Shown: in pieces, positions 31,501-41,690 of the stretch
Layout of the letters: the number at the start of each line of letters is the position of its first letter
Numbering within the stretch: the stretch's first letter is position 1
NCBI RefSeq assembly: GCF_036669915.1
Contig: NC_089322.1
Location: 20,382,535-20,446,534 of the forward strand
Origin: Pocillopora verrucosa
Taxonomy: Eukaryota > Cnidaria > Anthozoa > Scleractinia > Pocilloporidae
Reading direction: 5' to 3'
DNA length: 64,000 bases
Position numbers and translations under genes: made by a program
Notes under the pieces: model-generated
What the model saw: only the letters and a program-made list of their open reading frames with translations
Told to the model about the DNA's origin: nothing
Database searches by the model: none

Positions 31501-34500
31501 TGGCGAGACGATGGATTTAGGAACTCGACATGGCGGAAATTGGAAGATATTGTTTAAAGTAACCGCGAGATCCAGGAAAGGCCGGTTGCTGACAGAATTT
31601 TTAACGCGGAAAGTCAAGGTGTCATCTTCAGACATCGGAAATGCCTTGCTTTTGCAAGTCTTACGGATGCTCATTTTTCACCTAGCGGTTGTGAAGCATC
31701 AGCCCTCAAAATTTTAACGAGTATGTCCTTGAGCATTGTATCCAGCTTGTTTGGAATGACAGGAGGGGTTAAATTCACATTCATCTGGAGTAAACTGTTA
31801 CACCTATTTTTCCCCATGTTGGTTATTCCACAGTTAGCCCAAGCTCCCACAGTGAGCCTCCGTAAATGTGTAAATTTTTTTACGTTGCGTAATGGGTGAA
31901 TGGCAAAGATATGTATGGGAATGAACGGTCGCACTCTTAACCTGAAAAATTCTAAACTAAGTTTGAGTAATATCCCATTGCGCAACGTAAGCATACTTGC
32001 ATGCTTACGAGGGTTCATTGGGCGAGCTTGGGTTACCTGTAAGTAAGTAAGTAATCTATACACATAAGCACCGAAGAGTCAACAAAACTCGTTCGAACGT
32101 GTAGGTGTGGAAAAAATATTACGAAAACCTCAGTGAAAAACTGTAACTACTTAAGATGCAATACCTGTTACATAAACAACTCATCATTATATAAAAATCT
32201 ACTATTTAAAAAGAGCTAAAAATTTGACATGAAAATTTAGAAAAGTCAAACACTCTGAAAGCAAAGAATAAAATAGATCTGTGAAAAATAATGATGATAA
32301 TGATGTGATTATTCTATTGAGTATTGAGCAATAATTTTTGCTCTGTTTTATTTTTCCTACAGTCGACTTAAATGCAACGAAGGTAATGGTTCGACACCCT
32401 TGTATGTGAATGTGCACATGAACTCCGGCCAAACAGCTAACTTGTGGGTAGATGCTCTGTCAGCCTCGTTTGCAGGAGTACAGGTAACAATCGTAGATTT
32501 TTTAATCAATTAGTACTTAAATCCTGTGGTGGGTTGGTAGCAAATTATACGACTCACAAGGTTTATTCTAGAGTGCAACTTTGCGGGATTACCGCAATTC
32601 GAAAAAAAGGCTCTTAAAACGCATGTTATATAGACAACATCTTTATTTATCGCCTTGGGAGGGGGTTTGGAGGTTTTTGGTGGGGATCATATGGTTTTTA
32701 GGGGAGGACGGAGGGGGGGGTTTCAATCGTTGTGAAAAGAGTTTAGAGGGGGGACTAAAGAGAATTCACCGCCAATCGGGGGGGGGGAGGGGGGAGGCGT
32801 ATCACTGTGACACAACAGAACTTTATGGGAGATCTTGGATTCATTCGCGCGAGAGCAGAATATGAGGTAAGGGCAATTATTTGCTGGTTACATTGTCGTG
32901 TGTTAGTCAGTAAGAAAGAAGAAAAATGGGATCAATATCAGTATCTGGGCAACTACCCACCTACCCCTCCCCTAACTCAACAACAGTCAATTGATAACAA
33001 GTAGTTAGGGTTAGGGGAGGGGTAGGTGGGCAGTTTCCCAGATACTGATATTGATCCGAAAAATGTACTGAATGATAATAAAACATGTTTTACTTTCGTC
33101 GACTCAGGTGCTTAAAGGGGACATCAGGGAAGCCATTTGTACGCATGCTCTGTATTATGCGATCTGGAAAAAGTACGAGGCTATGCCGGAGAGATTCAAC
33201 TGGCAAACTAAACAATCAGAGGTTCACTTCTCTCCACTAAGACCGGAGCTGATTGAATCAACTTACCTTTTACATCAGGTGAGATGCTTGATAAATAGGA
33301 GATCTAGGAGACGTGGTGGCCTCATGGTTAGCGCGCTGGACTTCGGCTGGAGAGGTCTGGGTCCGAGCCCTGGCCGAGTTGTATTGTGGATTTGGGCAAA
33401 TTATTTTACTCTCGCCGTGTCTCTTTCCACCCAGGAATGTATTGCATACCTGATCAATTTGTCTATTTGTCACAGGCCACCCATCACCCGTTCTACCTCC
33501 ACGTTGGCAGAGAAATTATGAGGGACATAGAAAAACACAGCAAAGCAAGGTTCGTGTGTGTGATGTTATTGGTGTTTGTTTGTTCGTTTGTTTGGTTTCG
33601 TCATGATCACCTGAGTGAGGATCAGTTTTCGGCTGAAATTGGCAAGTTTTGAGGGACGAAAGTGTGGTGTTGAAAAGATATTTTAAATTACTGTTGAGGG
33701 AAATATTGCAGCAATAATTAACAAATAGTCATCGAAGTGGAGGAGAATAGAGGTGGATATTTCACCGCATTGTTTTAGTATATACCGCATAGTTACTTTT
33801 GATAATTGGTGTATTTCTTTCAATATCCCGAAAAATGGTCGAAAATTTAACTCTTCACGCCATTTTGTCCCATCGGCCACTTGGAGGTGAATAATACTTG
33901 CTATTCACTTCCGAACCAGCCAATCAGCGCGCGCGAAAAACTCTATTCGTGTGGTACATACGGACAAACTTTTTACTCTTTTTATGCCGCTAAGCTATGA
34001 TTGATTTTGACTGCCTTTTGATGCACTTTGCCATTTTCAACTGAAGTTCTGTTTGGTTTCAGATGTGGTTACGCTACCTTACATGATGTGAATGACAAAA
34101 CTCAAGAAGATAGGATGGAGAGCTTCTTCTTGAGTGAAACGTGCAAATATCTTTATCTCGTAAGTACTGAAGTATTTGTAACTGATTACCACTTACGAGT
34201 GTACAAGAAATGAAAATGTAGAAATGAAATGATAATCTTGAAAGCTCACCAAGAACTCGTTCTTTCACTGGATCAATCTAAAGTAGCTTAGCAGCGTAAC
34301 GAGTCAAGCCACTTTGCCTTAGTGTCAAATGTAATTCAGGAGTAGATTGGCTTTGCTTTGCCTCGTGCTGTGATTGGTCTACAATCCTTGTACCACCTTC
34401 ACAACCAATCAGATGCAAGCAAAGCCATGCGCGTTTTCCCGCGCTTTGTGTAGTTTACTTGTACTTACTTCGTGTTCTTACCTTTGCTCTGATTGGCCGC

Positions 34501-35612
34501 AGTGATAACTTTGGTCTCGGTTTCATAGCACGTGTTCCAAAGCCCCCAAGCGACTGATTGTTTCTTTTTTTTCACAGCTATTCGATGACAACAACCATCT
34601 CAACCAGGACGCTTCAAACTACATTTTTAGCACAGAAGGACATGTCTTTAGAATCGACTCTCGGTTTAGGAAAAGGCCTTGGGATGAAGATTCGAAAATG
34701 TTTGCGCAGAGGACAACGAAAAGAACTTTCCACACCCAGTCCTCAGGGGGTTATAATGACAGTATTGGGGTAGGTGCCCTTGAGTAGGCCTTGAGATTTT
34801 GTTGTTTAGTTTGTTGTTTGGTATTCTTTGTGTCAACTATACAAAGTTCCAAAACGTCTATATGTTTGTTTGTTTGTTTGTTTGTTTGTTTTTTTACTTA
34901 TTTTGCTCGCTTTCGTTCATTTGTTCGTTTTTCTCTGTGTCCTTTTGTCCGTGCATTGGATCTGTAACTCGTTTTTTATTTCGCTTCTTGGTTCGGTCAG
35001 TGGGAATTTTGTTTGTTTGTTCCTTCAACGCATAATTCCCTCGGTTGTTCGTTTCTTCAGTCGGTCGGTCAGTCGGTTGCTCAGTAGGTCGGTCGGGCGG
35101 TCGGTCGCTGATTCGGTCTGTCGTTTTGTTAGTCGGTCGGGCGGTCGGTTCGTCGGTCTCTCGGTGGGTCAGTTTGCCGTTCGCTCGGGTGATCGTTCGG
35201 TTGGTCGTGCTTTTAGGAGTTCGTTTCTTTGTTCGGTGATCTTCCAAGCGTTTGTTCGTTTCTTCGTTCCTCTTTATTTCCCCTTAGAGTTCATTCCTTT
35301 GTTTTTTGTTGTTTTGTTCTGTCTTTGTTTGTTTGTCTGACTTTCTTTTTTTTAATCGCTGAATGTTTGGTTACCTCTTGGAACCAATCAATCAGCGAAA
35401 CGCAGCGAGCGAACCATGGAGCGTACACGCGAAGCCTTCTTGTACGTGTTTTTTTGTTCGTTCGTTCTTTCTGTTCTGTTCTTATCAATGATACTTTCAT
35501 CGGTCACTATCTATTTATTTCTCAGTGCGTCAGCTTTTGTAGTGACCTGAATAGTCCTCTACCAATGGACATTCGATACTGGAAAGAAGTAGAAGCAGCA
35601 GTTGGTGTATGA
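25518..35612 (+). CDS. EDEM1: ER degradation-enhancing alpha-mannosidase-like protein (EDEM1-like)
   Basis: GH47-family protein that marks misfolded glycoproteins for ER-associated degradation. Thirteen coding exons: 25518-25777, 26329-26401, 26911-27014, 27966-28134, 29159-29342, 30002-30093, 31214-31296, 32363-32483, 33108-33278, 33476-33549, 34063-34159, 34578-34769 and 35526-35612. All phases agree, giving about 568 residues. The N-terminus ([16 protein letters not shown]) looks like a cleavable signal. GH47 landmarks in order: [42 protein letters not shown] (conserved Glu142), [65 protein letters not shown] and STEGHVF. The last exon encodes [13 protein letters not shown]. It is closer to EDEM1 than to EDEM2/3 by eye. 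Human EDEM1 (657 residues) has a longer N-terminus. Confidence 0.94.
27040..27247 (-). repeat. Family A dispersed repeat (EDEM1 intron 3)
   Basis: Bounded by aaccctttcactcccaaga and gggagtgaaagggttag, reverse orientation. A truncated copy of the same end follows at about 27272-27300. Confidence 0.85.
27517..27723 (+). repeat. Family A dispersed repeat (EDEM1 intron 3)
   Basis: Runs from ttttgactcccatgagtg to gagttaaagggttaac, opposite in orientation to the copy about 270 bp upstream, so the two could pair in the pre-mRNA. A short tRNA-like box A fragment (taccaactgagctacaaag) abuts its right end at about 27727. Confidence 0.85.
28168..28365 (+). repeat. Family C dispersed repeat (EDEM1 intron 4)
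   Basis: It carries acaccctaacatcagtatgc, then ggtgctgataaggagaattt, ending gctagtcactcttggggtc. Confidence 0.8.
28521..29068 (+). repeat. Family B repeat split by a LINE-tail-like insertion
   Basis: The left piece is about 28521-28572 (aaccctttaactcccagaag, tgattgaaatgtt). The right piece is about 28905-29068 (atacattattcagcaaac, gatcaaacaccaaattc, aatggttaaa). They form one family B copy interrupted by about 330 bp. Confidence 0.75.
28580..28886 (+). mobile_element. Probable LINE 3' end with (TATC)n tail
   Basis: AT-rich, non-coding, ending with aattcagccctcgggctgc, then tgagattaaactatctatc. A short microsatellite tail of this kind is typical of non-LTR retrotransposon 3' ends. No reverse transcriptase is present, so this is inference. 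Confidence 0.5.
29349..29556 (+). repeat. Family C dispersed repeat (EDEM1 intron 5)
   Basis: Starts seven bases after the exon 5 boundary with accctttacaccctaac. It contains gtgctgacaaggagaattt and ends cacttaggggtcaaaggg. Confidence 0.85.
29570..29785 (-). repeat. Family B dispersed repeat (EDEM1 intron 5)
   Basis: Reverse orientation: accatttaactcccaagat, ttggtgttagatcaagac, tattataaggagaagtta. It directly follows the family C copy. Confidence 0.8.
31833..32040. mobile_element. Foldback element with CCCAAGCTC ends (EDEM1 intron 7)
   Basis: agcccaagctccca at the left mirrors gagcttgggtt at the right. Inside, ttacgttgcgtaatggg mirrors cccattgcgcaacgtaa. The ends resemble those of the 18171-18541 element. 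Confidence 0.75.
32929..33057. mobile_element. Foldback element with GGATCAATATCAGTATCTGG arms, copy 1
   Basis: Left arm ggatcaatatcagtatctgg...ctacccctcccctaac. Right arm gttaggggaggggtag...cccagatactgatattgatcc. The loop is near acagtcaattgataacaag. The same unit occurs at 36711-36830 and 60195-60320. This copy ends about 50 bp before EDEM1 exon 9. Confidence 0.9.
33312..33378 (+). repeat. tRNA-like SINE head (type 2)
   Basis: ggtggcctcatggttagcgc (box A region) and gtctgggtccgagccct (box B region). It shares its layout with 57786-57850, so both belong to one SINE type, distinct from the tRNA-Thr-like head. Confidence 0.7.
33695..33975 (-). repeat. Dispersed GTGAATAG-type repeat, copy 2
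   Basis: Reverse complement of the 20101-20345 family: tatataccgcatagttac, tgctattcacttccgaac and cagccaatcagcgcgc. It lies in EDEM1 intron 10. Confidence 0.7.
34317..34540 (+). repeat. CCAAT-rich dispersed repeat, copy 3
   Basis: Contains gtgctgtgattggtctac, acaaccaatcagatgc, gcgcgttttcccgcgctt and tgctctgattggccgc. It lies in EDEM1 intron 11. Confidence 0.85.
34862..35190. repeat. Simple repeats: (GTTT)n then (TCGG)n
   Basis: gtttgtttgtttgtttgttt at about 34865-34890, then about 130 bp of imperfect tcggtcgg units from about 35058. The long open frames here on both strands are artefacts of the simple repeat in EDEM1 intron 12. Confidence 0.85.
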
Positions 35613-35774
35613 TAGCTGTGCCAATTACGATGAGAATAAACAACAAACAGCTAATCGCGGCACAAGTTCCTTCACATTGTGACTGCTACATGGTACAACT
35701 GGAAAATCATTCAACTTCCCGGAATTTCCTTCACACTACTACTAAATGATGTTTTAATTCAGCTCAAACTGACG

Positions 35775-35780
35775 AATAAA
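35775..35780 (+). terminator. Likely EDEM1 polyadenylation signal
   Basis: The canonical AATAAA lies about 165 bp after the EDEM1 stop codon, at a normal distance for a 3' UTR. Confidence 0.55.
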
Positions 35781-36710
35781 ACTACAATACGTTTGAGTCA
35801 AAGGGTTTTCTGAGAACTTGCAATTTGGGGATTTCTTCTCAAGCAACTATGGACCATTGCGTTTTCTGGCTTGAGGCTTAGCGCATATTTTATGGACTAA
35901 TCCAACACCTGGTTGCTGCGTCAAAGAGATGATCACTTGTCTCCATGTACACTAGATGTCTTAAAAGGGAATTTTTTTATCGCTACTACAGACAAATGTA
36001 CCCAGAAAGTGGTCGATCAAGTGAGACATCATATCAATGAAACTATGTCGAAGTGCTTTGAAAGATTTTCTGAAGTGAAAGCTTCAACGGAAGTATTCTC
36101 TCAAGAGTGGAAAAGTCAAGTGGGGGGAGTTAGGAAAATGGAGGCTTAATTTCCACGTTTCATTTTTTTAATTGAAAAATGTCGAAGATTTGTGAAAAAA
36201 TGGTTCGCGGCTGGAATAACGCGACGTTTCTTCCCGGACAAGAGAATGATCAGATGCCTTGGGAAATTTTTAAGCTTGCTTGTTGCGCGTCGTGCTCAAA
36301 GTCCCTTTCGCAAAGTTCAAGTCGTTATCAGTGCAGCTCTCTATCATAGGACTCCCAACCGCACGTCCCATTTGTGGAGGGAACTTTTAAGAATGCTATC
36401 AGTCTACATTAGATGTGAGTTTGGCAAAAGTCGACCACAGAGCTACGCTGAATTCAATTCATAGAAAAAAAGGAATCAATTGATGGTGAACGATAAAACG
36501 GATTTACAGATTGTAAGGAAAAAAATGGCTAAGGAAAAAAAACGACTTAAATTAAAACTTTTCTTGGTTGGTTTTATAAGGGAAATGGCAAATTTTGTAA
36601 GAAAAACAAGTGAACAAAATGGAAATATATACCTAGAGATTGAAAATGTGTGTTTTTCAGTTCCGTTTATATGACAGTAACTTGATGTTTACAGCTGATA
36701 GCTATACGTA
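35781..36710. other. Intergenic stretch after EDEM1
   Basis: Open frames of 64-90 codons overlap here but show no family resemblance, splice context or paralogue. I call no gene. Confidence 0.45.
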
Positions 36711-36830
36711 TCAATGTCAGTTTCTGTACGACTGCGCACCTACCCCTCCCCTAGCCCAAAAACAGTCAACTGATAGCAAATTAGGGTTTATGTTGGCTTA
36801 GGGGAGGGATAGGTGTACAGTTGTCCATTG
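36711..36830. mobile_element. GGATCAATATCAG-type foldback, copy 2 (diverged)
   Basis: cgcacctacccctcccctag mirrors ttaggggagggataggtg. The outer arms (tcaatgtcag) are decayed compared with 32929-33057. Confidence 0.8.
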
Positions 36831-36906
36831 AGTAGTCCCGCAAGTGCTATATAGCTAATAAATCGTCAATAAACTTTGCGGCATTTCCAATTTTAAACGG
36901 AAGTAT

Positions 36907-37870
36907 CTAATGAATGAGTTGCTAGTAATCAGATCCTTGTGTTTACGATCGCCATGGGGCAAACATTGCAACTCGTTAGACAGAAATGTATGGCGAAAGG
37001 TTGTTTCAATGTCCTAAAAAACGTTTTAGAGGGGAGATTATCGCTTTTTTCGCCACTGTTTTAGTAGAAATGGATTCGGGTAATGTTGATACAAGAAAAG
37101 CATAAGATTTGTTTGAACAAGCATGAAATGTCTAGCAAAATCTACCGATTAACTTTTCTCCCTGCGTAGGGGTTTATTGTGAAATTGACATCACGCAATG
37201 GTCTTGAAATTTATATTTATATTGGCTATATATTAGCTAAATATTATCAGTTTTCTACTTCGAGCTTTTTTCTCGCCTGGGCAATACAAAAGAGCGCCAC
37301 AACAGCTTCCTCGAGGCAGCAGGAAATTGATATGATGTGCTTGTGCATTGAGTATTATCGTTACACATAAAAAGGAATGAAACACCTACATTGCTTCTTT
37401 GTTTTGATCAATGAGAACGAACCAGCGCTGATAATCTGCTCAAACTGAACCCTTTCTTCTGCGAAGGTAAGTAGGTGCAAATGCGTCGCTTAAGGAGCGA
37501 TACACAGTTGAATTTATGAGGATATATACATGAATATAGGGGAGTTATTTCCTTGCGATTTATCGCTAATTTTGTAGTAAGTCGAGAACAATGTGTGATG
37601 ACGATTTCATTGTAGACCTCACGCAAGGAGAGAAGTTTATCAGTATATTTTATAACATATTTAGTAGTAATTCTTACAAAAACTTACACTTTGCTCGTAT
37701 CAGTGTTATCTCAATTCGTTTATGATTTCTCTCAAAATCTTTTTTTCTGGACGTCGAAACAACCTTTCGTCATACAATCCCTTCTCGCAACTTGCAATGT
37801 TCACCACGTGGTGATCCCAGTAATCTTTGCGCAAACGCAAGGATCCGATTACTAGCAACTCATTCATTGG
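36907..37870. mobile_element. 964-bp element with roughly 100-bp terminal inverted repeats
   Basis: The left end ctaatgaatgagttgctag...gatccttg mirrors caaggatccgattac...ctagcaactcattcattgg. Further in, gcgaaaggttgtttc mirrors gaaacaacctttcgtc. It encloses about 750 bp without a transposase frame, so it is a non-autonomous DNA transposon. No target-site duplication is obvious. Confidence 0.85.
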
Positions 37871-38515
37871 TTGAAATTCACTCAGAAGAGAGGCCTTGTC
37901 CCAGTCTTCAATCCTTTAGTCCGGAAACACATGTGTAGAAATCTTTCGACTATAATCAGGGAGGAAGGGTGGGGCGTGCAAAAGTTTTGGCGGGCGAGTG
38001 CTCGGGATCAATGGCAGCAGAAGGCTGGGGAGAGAAAGAAATTTGTACCAAGGGGGCGGTCTTCGGTCAATAATAAGGAGAGGGGTAGGGGTGGGGGAAT
38101 GAAGATTACGACCACGAGCTTATAACGTTAGCTCGCACTGATAAGATGCCTGCATTGCAGGCTAAAGTTTGATTATCAAACTAGAATGAGAGAAATGATA
38201 AAATGGTCTCAAACTGTTTACGTAGCAACGACGGTAACTAAAATGCTGTTACCTAGTAACCTCAACTAAATACATCTTAAGTTGGAAGATGAGAATAGGA
38301 AGCCTTGAATAGGCGACAAGAATTTCATTAAGCAATGGCAACCGCGCGAGAATGTTGCTACAACAAACTGTGCTGCTAGGTGCTTTTAAAGTCTGTTTAT
38401 TGAAATATGTCCAACAATTTAAGACTTAGTGCTTGAGGAGGACAACAGAGGTTAACCAAAAACAAAAACCAATTTAGTAGTTTGCCAGATTGAGAATATC
38501 TCACTTGGTTTTATT

Positions 38516-38743
38516 ATGGGTAGCGCACCAAGCAGTCCGCTTTCTCCATCTCGACCAGCCCTCTCTCATAACGATGTCTACCGACTACAGAATGGCTATG
38601 AACAGCGCGCCCGAGAGATGTTGTCGAGGACTCCATTGATTCTTCCTTTAAAAAGACGACGAGCACGTTCCGTGGGATTAACAGAAGAAAACGGTACGTT
38701 TTGGGTTTACTGGCGACCAGACCATCAGAATAGACGGCATTAA
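38516..38743 (+). CDS. Small N-myristoylation-motif protein, paralogue 1
   Basis: Single-exon frame of 75 residues; I do not recognise the family. The N-terminus MGSAPS fits the N-myristoylation consensus MGxxxS. A serine/proline-rich stretch follows, then a helical-looking YEQRAREMLSR. The last part is basic RRRARSVGL, with a basophilic-kinase-like RRARS site, followed by EENGTFWVYWRP. The paralogue at 41415 shares the start and this C-terminal block. Most differences in the block are at third codon positions (cga/cgg, tcc/tct, gtg/gtt, gga/ggt, aac/aat), which shows it is translated and selected. A membrane-attached regulatory or adaptor role is inference. AATAAA at 38962 could end the transcript. 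Confidence 0.75.
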   Translation: MGSAPSSPLSPSRPALSHNDVYRLQNGYEQRAREMLSRTPLILPLKRRRARSVGLTEENGTFWVYWRPDHQNRRH

Positions 38744-38961
38744 GAGCAAGAGTAGCTGGCTAATTGTGTGGGCCAACGAAGATGATGACACAATCTGACT
38801 GATGAAGCTTATATTTAGTAAACCCCTGGGGTATATTGACTGTTCTGTACGTGTGCAGATTGAGTTGTAACGGTTTTTAGTGTCTGAATTTTCTTTCACG
38901 TTGTGGTAATATTTTCTGTTTCAAAAAAATAGCCTACTAAGGAACAATTTGACAAGAAGAC

Positions 38962-38967
38962 AATAAA
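38962..38967 (+). terminator. Likely polyadenylation signal of small-protein gene 1
   Basis: AATAAA about 220 bp after the stop codon of the 75-residue gene. Confidence 0.45.
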
Positions 38968-40600
38968 TGATGTCTCATCTGTTTGAATCACATTAACTAC
39001 AACAAAACATCAGGGGCCTTAAGCATGCAAAGTGGCAACGCTGAGAAGACGTTTATTAAAAAATAGGCAGTTAAAACTGCATTTGGCGACTGATATAGCA
39101 CAGTTGTTATAGCACTGAAAAGAACCGGAGGTTGTATGATAATGCTATTAGGTAACTTTACAGAGGAGTTGTCTCGCATGCAAGACAGAAAACCTGCTGC
39201 ATCCCACATACTTATGAGGCGCTGATCCACAAGAGAAAGATGATTCAAGAATATAGTGAATACTTGACACTAAACCAATGATTAATTGGTTACAAATAAT
39301 CATATTAATAATAACAATAATAATGATGATGGCAACTTAAAGAGGCTGGCTCAAGAACCTCACTGTTCCTCTTTTGGTCTATCCTTAGGCTCCAATAATG
39401 ATGACAGCAGCCTCCTTTTAATTTTGATTTGCCTGTTAATTTTAAATCATTTTCTAATTTCATTGTAGTCCATATTTGTCAGACTTTTGTTTCATAAAAC
39501 AAGGTATTCCGCATTGCGAATATTCTGCCATTCCACCATTCCATCGAATGGCGCCGCCCTGTTGAACTCAACATGTCGTAATTCGGACCTCGCTCGCTTC
39601 GCAAATTTAGCGGCTTTATTGAGAATTTGTTACTGATTGAAATGGTAAAATGATCTCTTTTCGAATAAATAAAATTTTTCTTCATCTACGATGTGCAGAT
39701 CAAACTTATTTGGATATTTCTGTGAGGAAAAAGTTTTTTTTTTTCAATTACGTGCCGGAGACACCACTGTGAAATTATTTTGAGGTGTTTATCATCTGTT
39801 GTAGTGTCACGGTTACAACTGAGAAAAAATATATCTTCGGATCTACAGGGAATAATTCTCTGATTCAATCTCATGAATGAATTTTCATGATGCGCCGATC
39901 ACTCCTATTAAGACATTTCTGCAAGGTAAAGCTCACGCACTGTTCTGAAATGATTGTGAGATGTTTCTGTAGTACGCTACGAGACAAACAATAAGTAGCA
40001 CCGAAAAATAGTGTGATAACCTGCTAATATTCCGTGCGACATTCGATGCGATTCGAACCGCCACGCCTTTACCTCAACTTAACGCATACGGGTTGCGTTG
40101 AGTTCCAAATCATGCAAACTTAAGTAACTTTCCATAGTGGATTCCATTCTCGGACCACATAAATATTGGTGAATTGCAGAGGAAGGTTAAGAAATGTATG
40201 AAGATTCAAAACGAATGAGCTACGCTTTTGAGCCTTTAATTACATATTTTGTTTGCCAAGTACGTCCTCATTGCCGTCACCGCCGCCCAGCTCCATAATC
40301 TTCTCTTAACTAAACAAAACGTTATGGGTTAAACTGGTTGTTATTTTACGTAAATGAAACGAAATCTTCTCTTGATCCAAGGTAATTATGATGTTAACTT
40401 TTTATCCTTTAGATTTTGTTCGTGAGCGTGTTGAAATCGATCGACGTCAGAAATATCCCTTTTTGATGAAATCAGACTGTCTTTTAACATTTTTTTTTTA
40501 TGGTTTGCTACGATCTTAAAACAAATGCATGCTCGGATACAAAGGGATAAGTTTTTAAAGAAACCGTGGTGCTGTGTCAGTGGGGTATAATAAATTCACC
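38968..40600. other. Intergenic stretch between the two small genes
   Basis: Some simple AT/AAT repeats lie around 39295-39335. I see no coding exon or recognised repeat. Confidence 0.4.
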
Positions 40601-40615
40601 GTAAATAGTTTCATA

Positions 40616-40702
40616 AGCTGACGTTTCGATCGTTAGCCCTACGTCTGTTGTACGTAACCCCTTCACTCTGACCTGAAAGGGTTGACGCTCGAAACGTCAG
40701 CT
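40616..40702. repeat. Degenerate Penelope-like foldback with hammerhead traces
   Basis: agctgacgtttcgatc at the left mirrors gctcgaaacgtcagct at the right. Each arm keeps the GAAACGTCAGC half of a hammerhead core next to a GGGTTGACGCTC or GGGCTAACGATC stem-II-like segment. The CUGANGA halves are damaged. Confidence 0.5.
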
Positions 40703-41243
40703 TTCGACTAGCGCCTTGTGGTCCACATTATCATTCAGTAGATAGAATCAAATTATCTTTAAATTAGAGTACGATTGCATGACCAGAAAGAAAACTATTT
40801 CAATGAAGATTTAATTGACTTAGCCGTTAAGGTGAATACTTATATAATAAACAATGAACTACGGAATAGTTTAGAAAAAAAACGTACAGTTTGCGAATTG
40901 TCGTGACTTTCATAATTTTCCAAAAAAATAAAACATGAATAAATGATGGACTAACGGTTGGGTTTTTTCTGAGTTTTATATAATCGAGATTCACTTTGGA
41001 CACCTATTGGTGAACATCTGGTGCATTGCTTACCTTTCGCATGGCAAAAGAAAACTCCCCACTTCGCAGAAACAAGCAATTATCTCTTTCCTGTCTGCTT
41101 AATTTGCTTCCATGACAATACTATCAATAGAACACTGTTTGCCACTTTGGTGACGTATGAACCACACCAGAGTTCCTAAACACTAAACATCCCATGTAAA
41201 CGAGTAATTTGCCGTGGCAACAACAGAAAGTGTTGCTAAAACA

Positions 41244-41315
41244 ATCTGTGACAAAGATTTTAAAACAACAAGCTGTGACAATCTGTGACAAACATCTTTT
41301 AAACAACAAGCTGAC
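41244..41315. repeat. Imperfect tandem duplication, about 36-bp unit
   Basis: aatctgtgacaaagatttta...aacaacaagctg is repeated as aatctgtgacaaacatctttt...aacaacaagctg, about 100 bp upstream of the second small-protein gene. Confidence 0.7.
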
Positions 41316-41414
41316 TGATTCAACCGCTTAGAGAGTGTAATCTGGGGCCGGAGGAAGACGCCACGAGCATATATCCGAAATTAAATTCCAGTAGCAGTAT
41401 TTAGCGGTATTTGA

Positions 41415-41690
41415 ATGGGGAGTTCACCAAGTAGGTCGCTAGCATCAGCATATCCAGCTCCAAGTACCGATGAACTGTACCCCAAAGACATGTACGAACA
41501 GCAAGCAAGAAATACGTTGGCAAGGATCCGGTTGATCCCCCCTTTAGAGCGACGGCGAGCACGTTCTGTTGGTTTGTCGGAAGAAAATGGTACCTTTTGG
41601 GTTTACTGGCGACCAGGATGGGAAAAGGAAAGGAAGAGAAAGAATTTTAATCTCCACGATGAGCTTTCTACCCGTGTTATGCAAGAATAA
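41415..41690 (+). CDS. Small N-myristoylation-motif protein, paralogue 2
   Basis: Single-exon frame of 91 residues, not assigned to a known family. It begins MGSSPSRSL (myristoylation consensus MGxxxS). It keeps MYEQQARNTLAR, LIPPLERRRARSVGL, then EENGTFWVYWRP as in the 38516 paralogue. It then adds a charged tail (EKERKRKNFNLHDELS) that the 75-residue protein lacks. Both genes lie on the same strand 2.7 kb apart, as expected for a local tandem duplication. The spacer regions share no obvious similarity, so the duplication is not recent. Putative membrane attachment would combine the acyl group with the arginine cluster; this is inference. Confidence 0.75.
   Translation: MGSSPSRSLASAYPAPSTDELYPKDMYEQQARNTLARIRLIPPLERRRARSVGLSEENGTFWVYWRPGWEKERKRKNFNLHDELSTRVMQE

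Noticed and set aside
34799-35340. Several long overlapping frames rich in Ser/Arg/Val on both strands
   Set aside because: They are readings of GTTT and TCGG simple repeats inside an EDEM1 intron, open in several frames at once.
35913-36674. Small genes after EDEM1 from frames of 64-90 codons
   Set aside because: No conserved motif, paralogue or splice signals; the length is within chance for AT-rich DNA.
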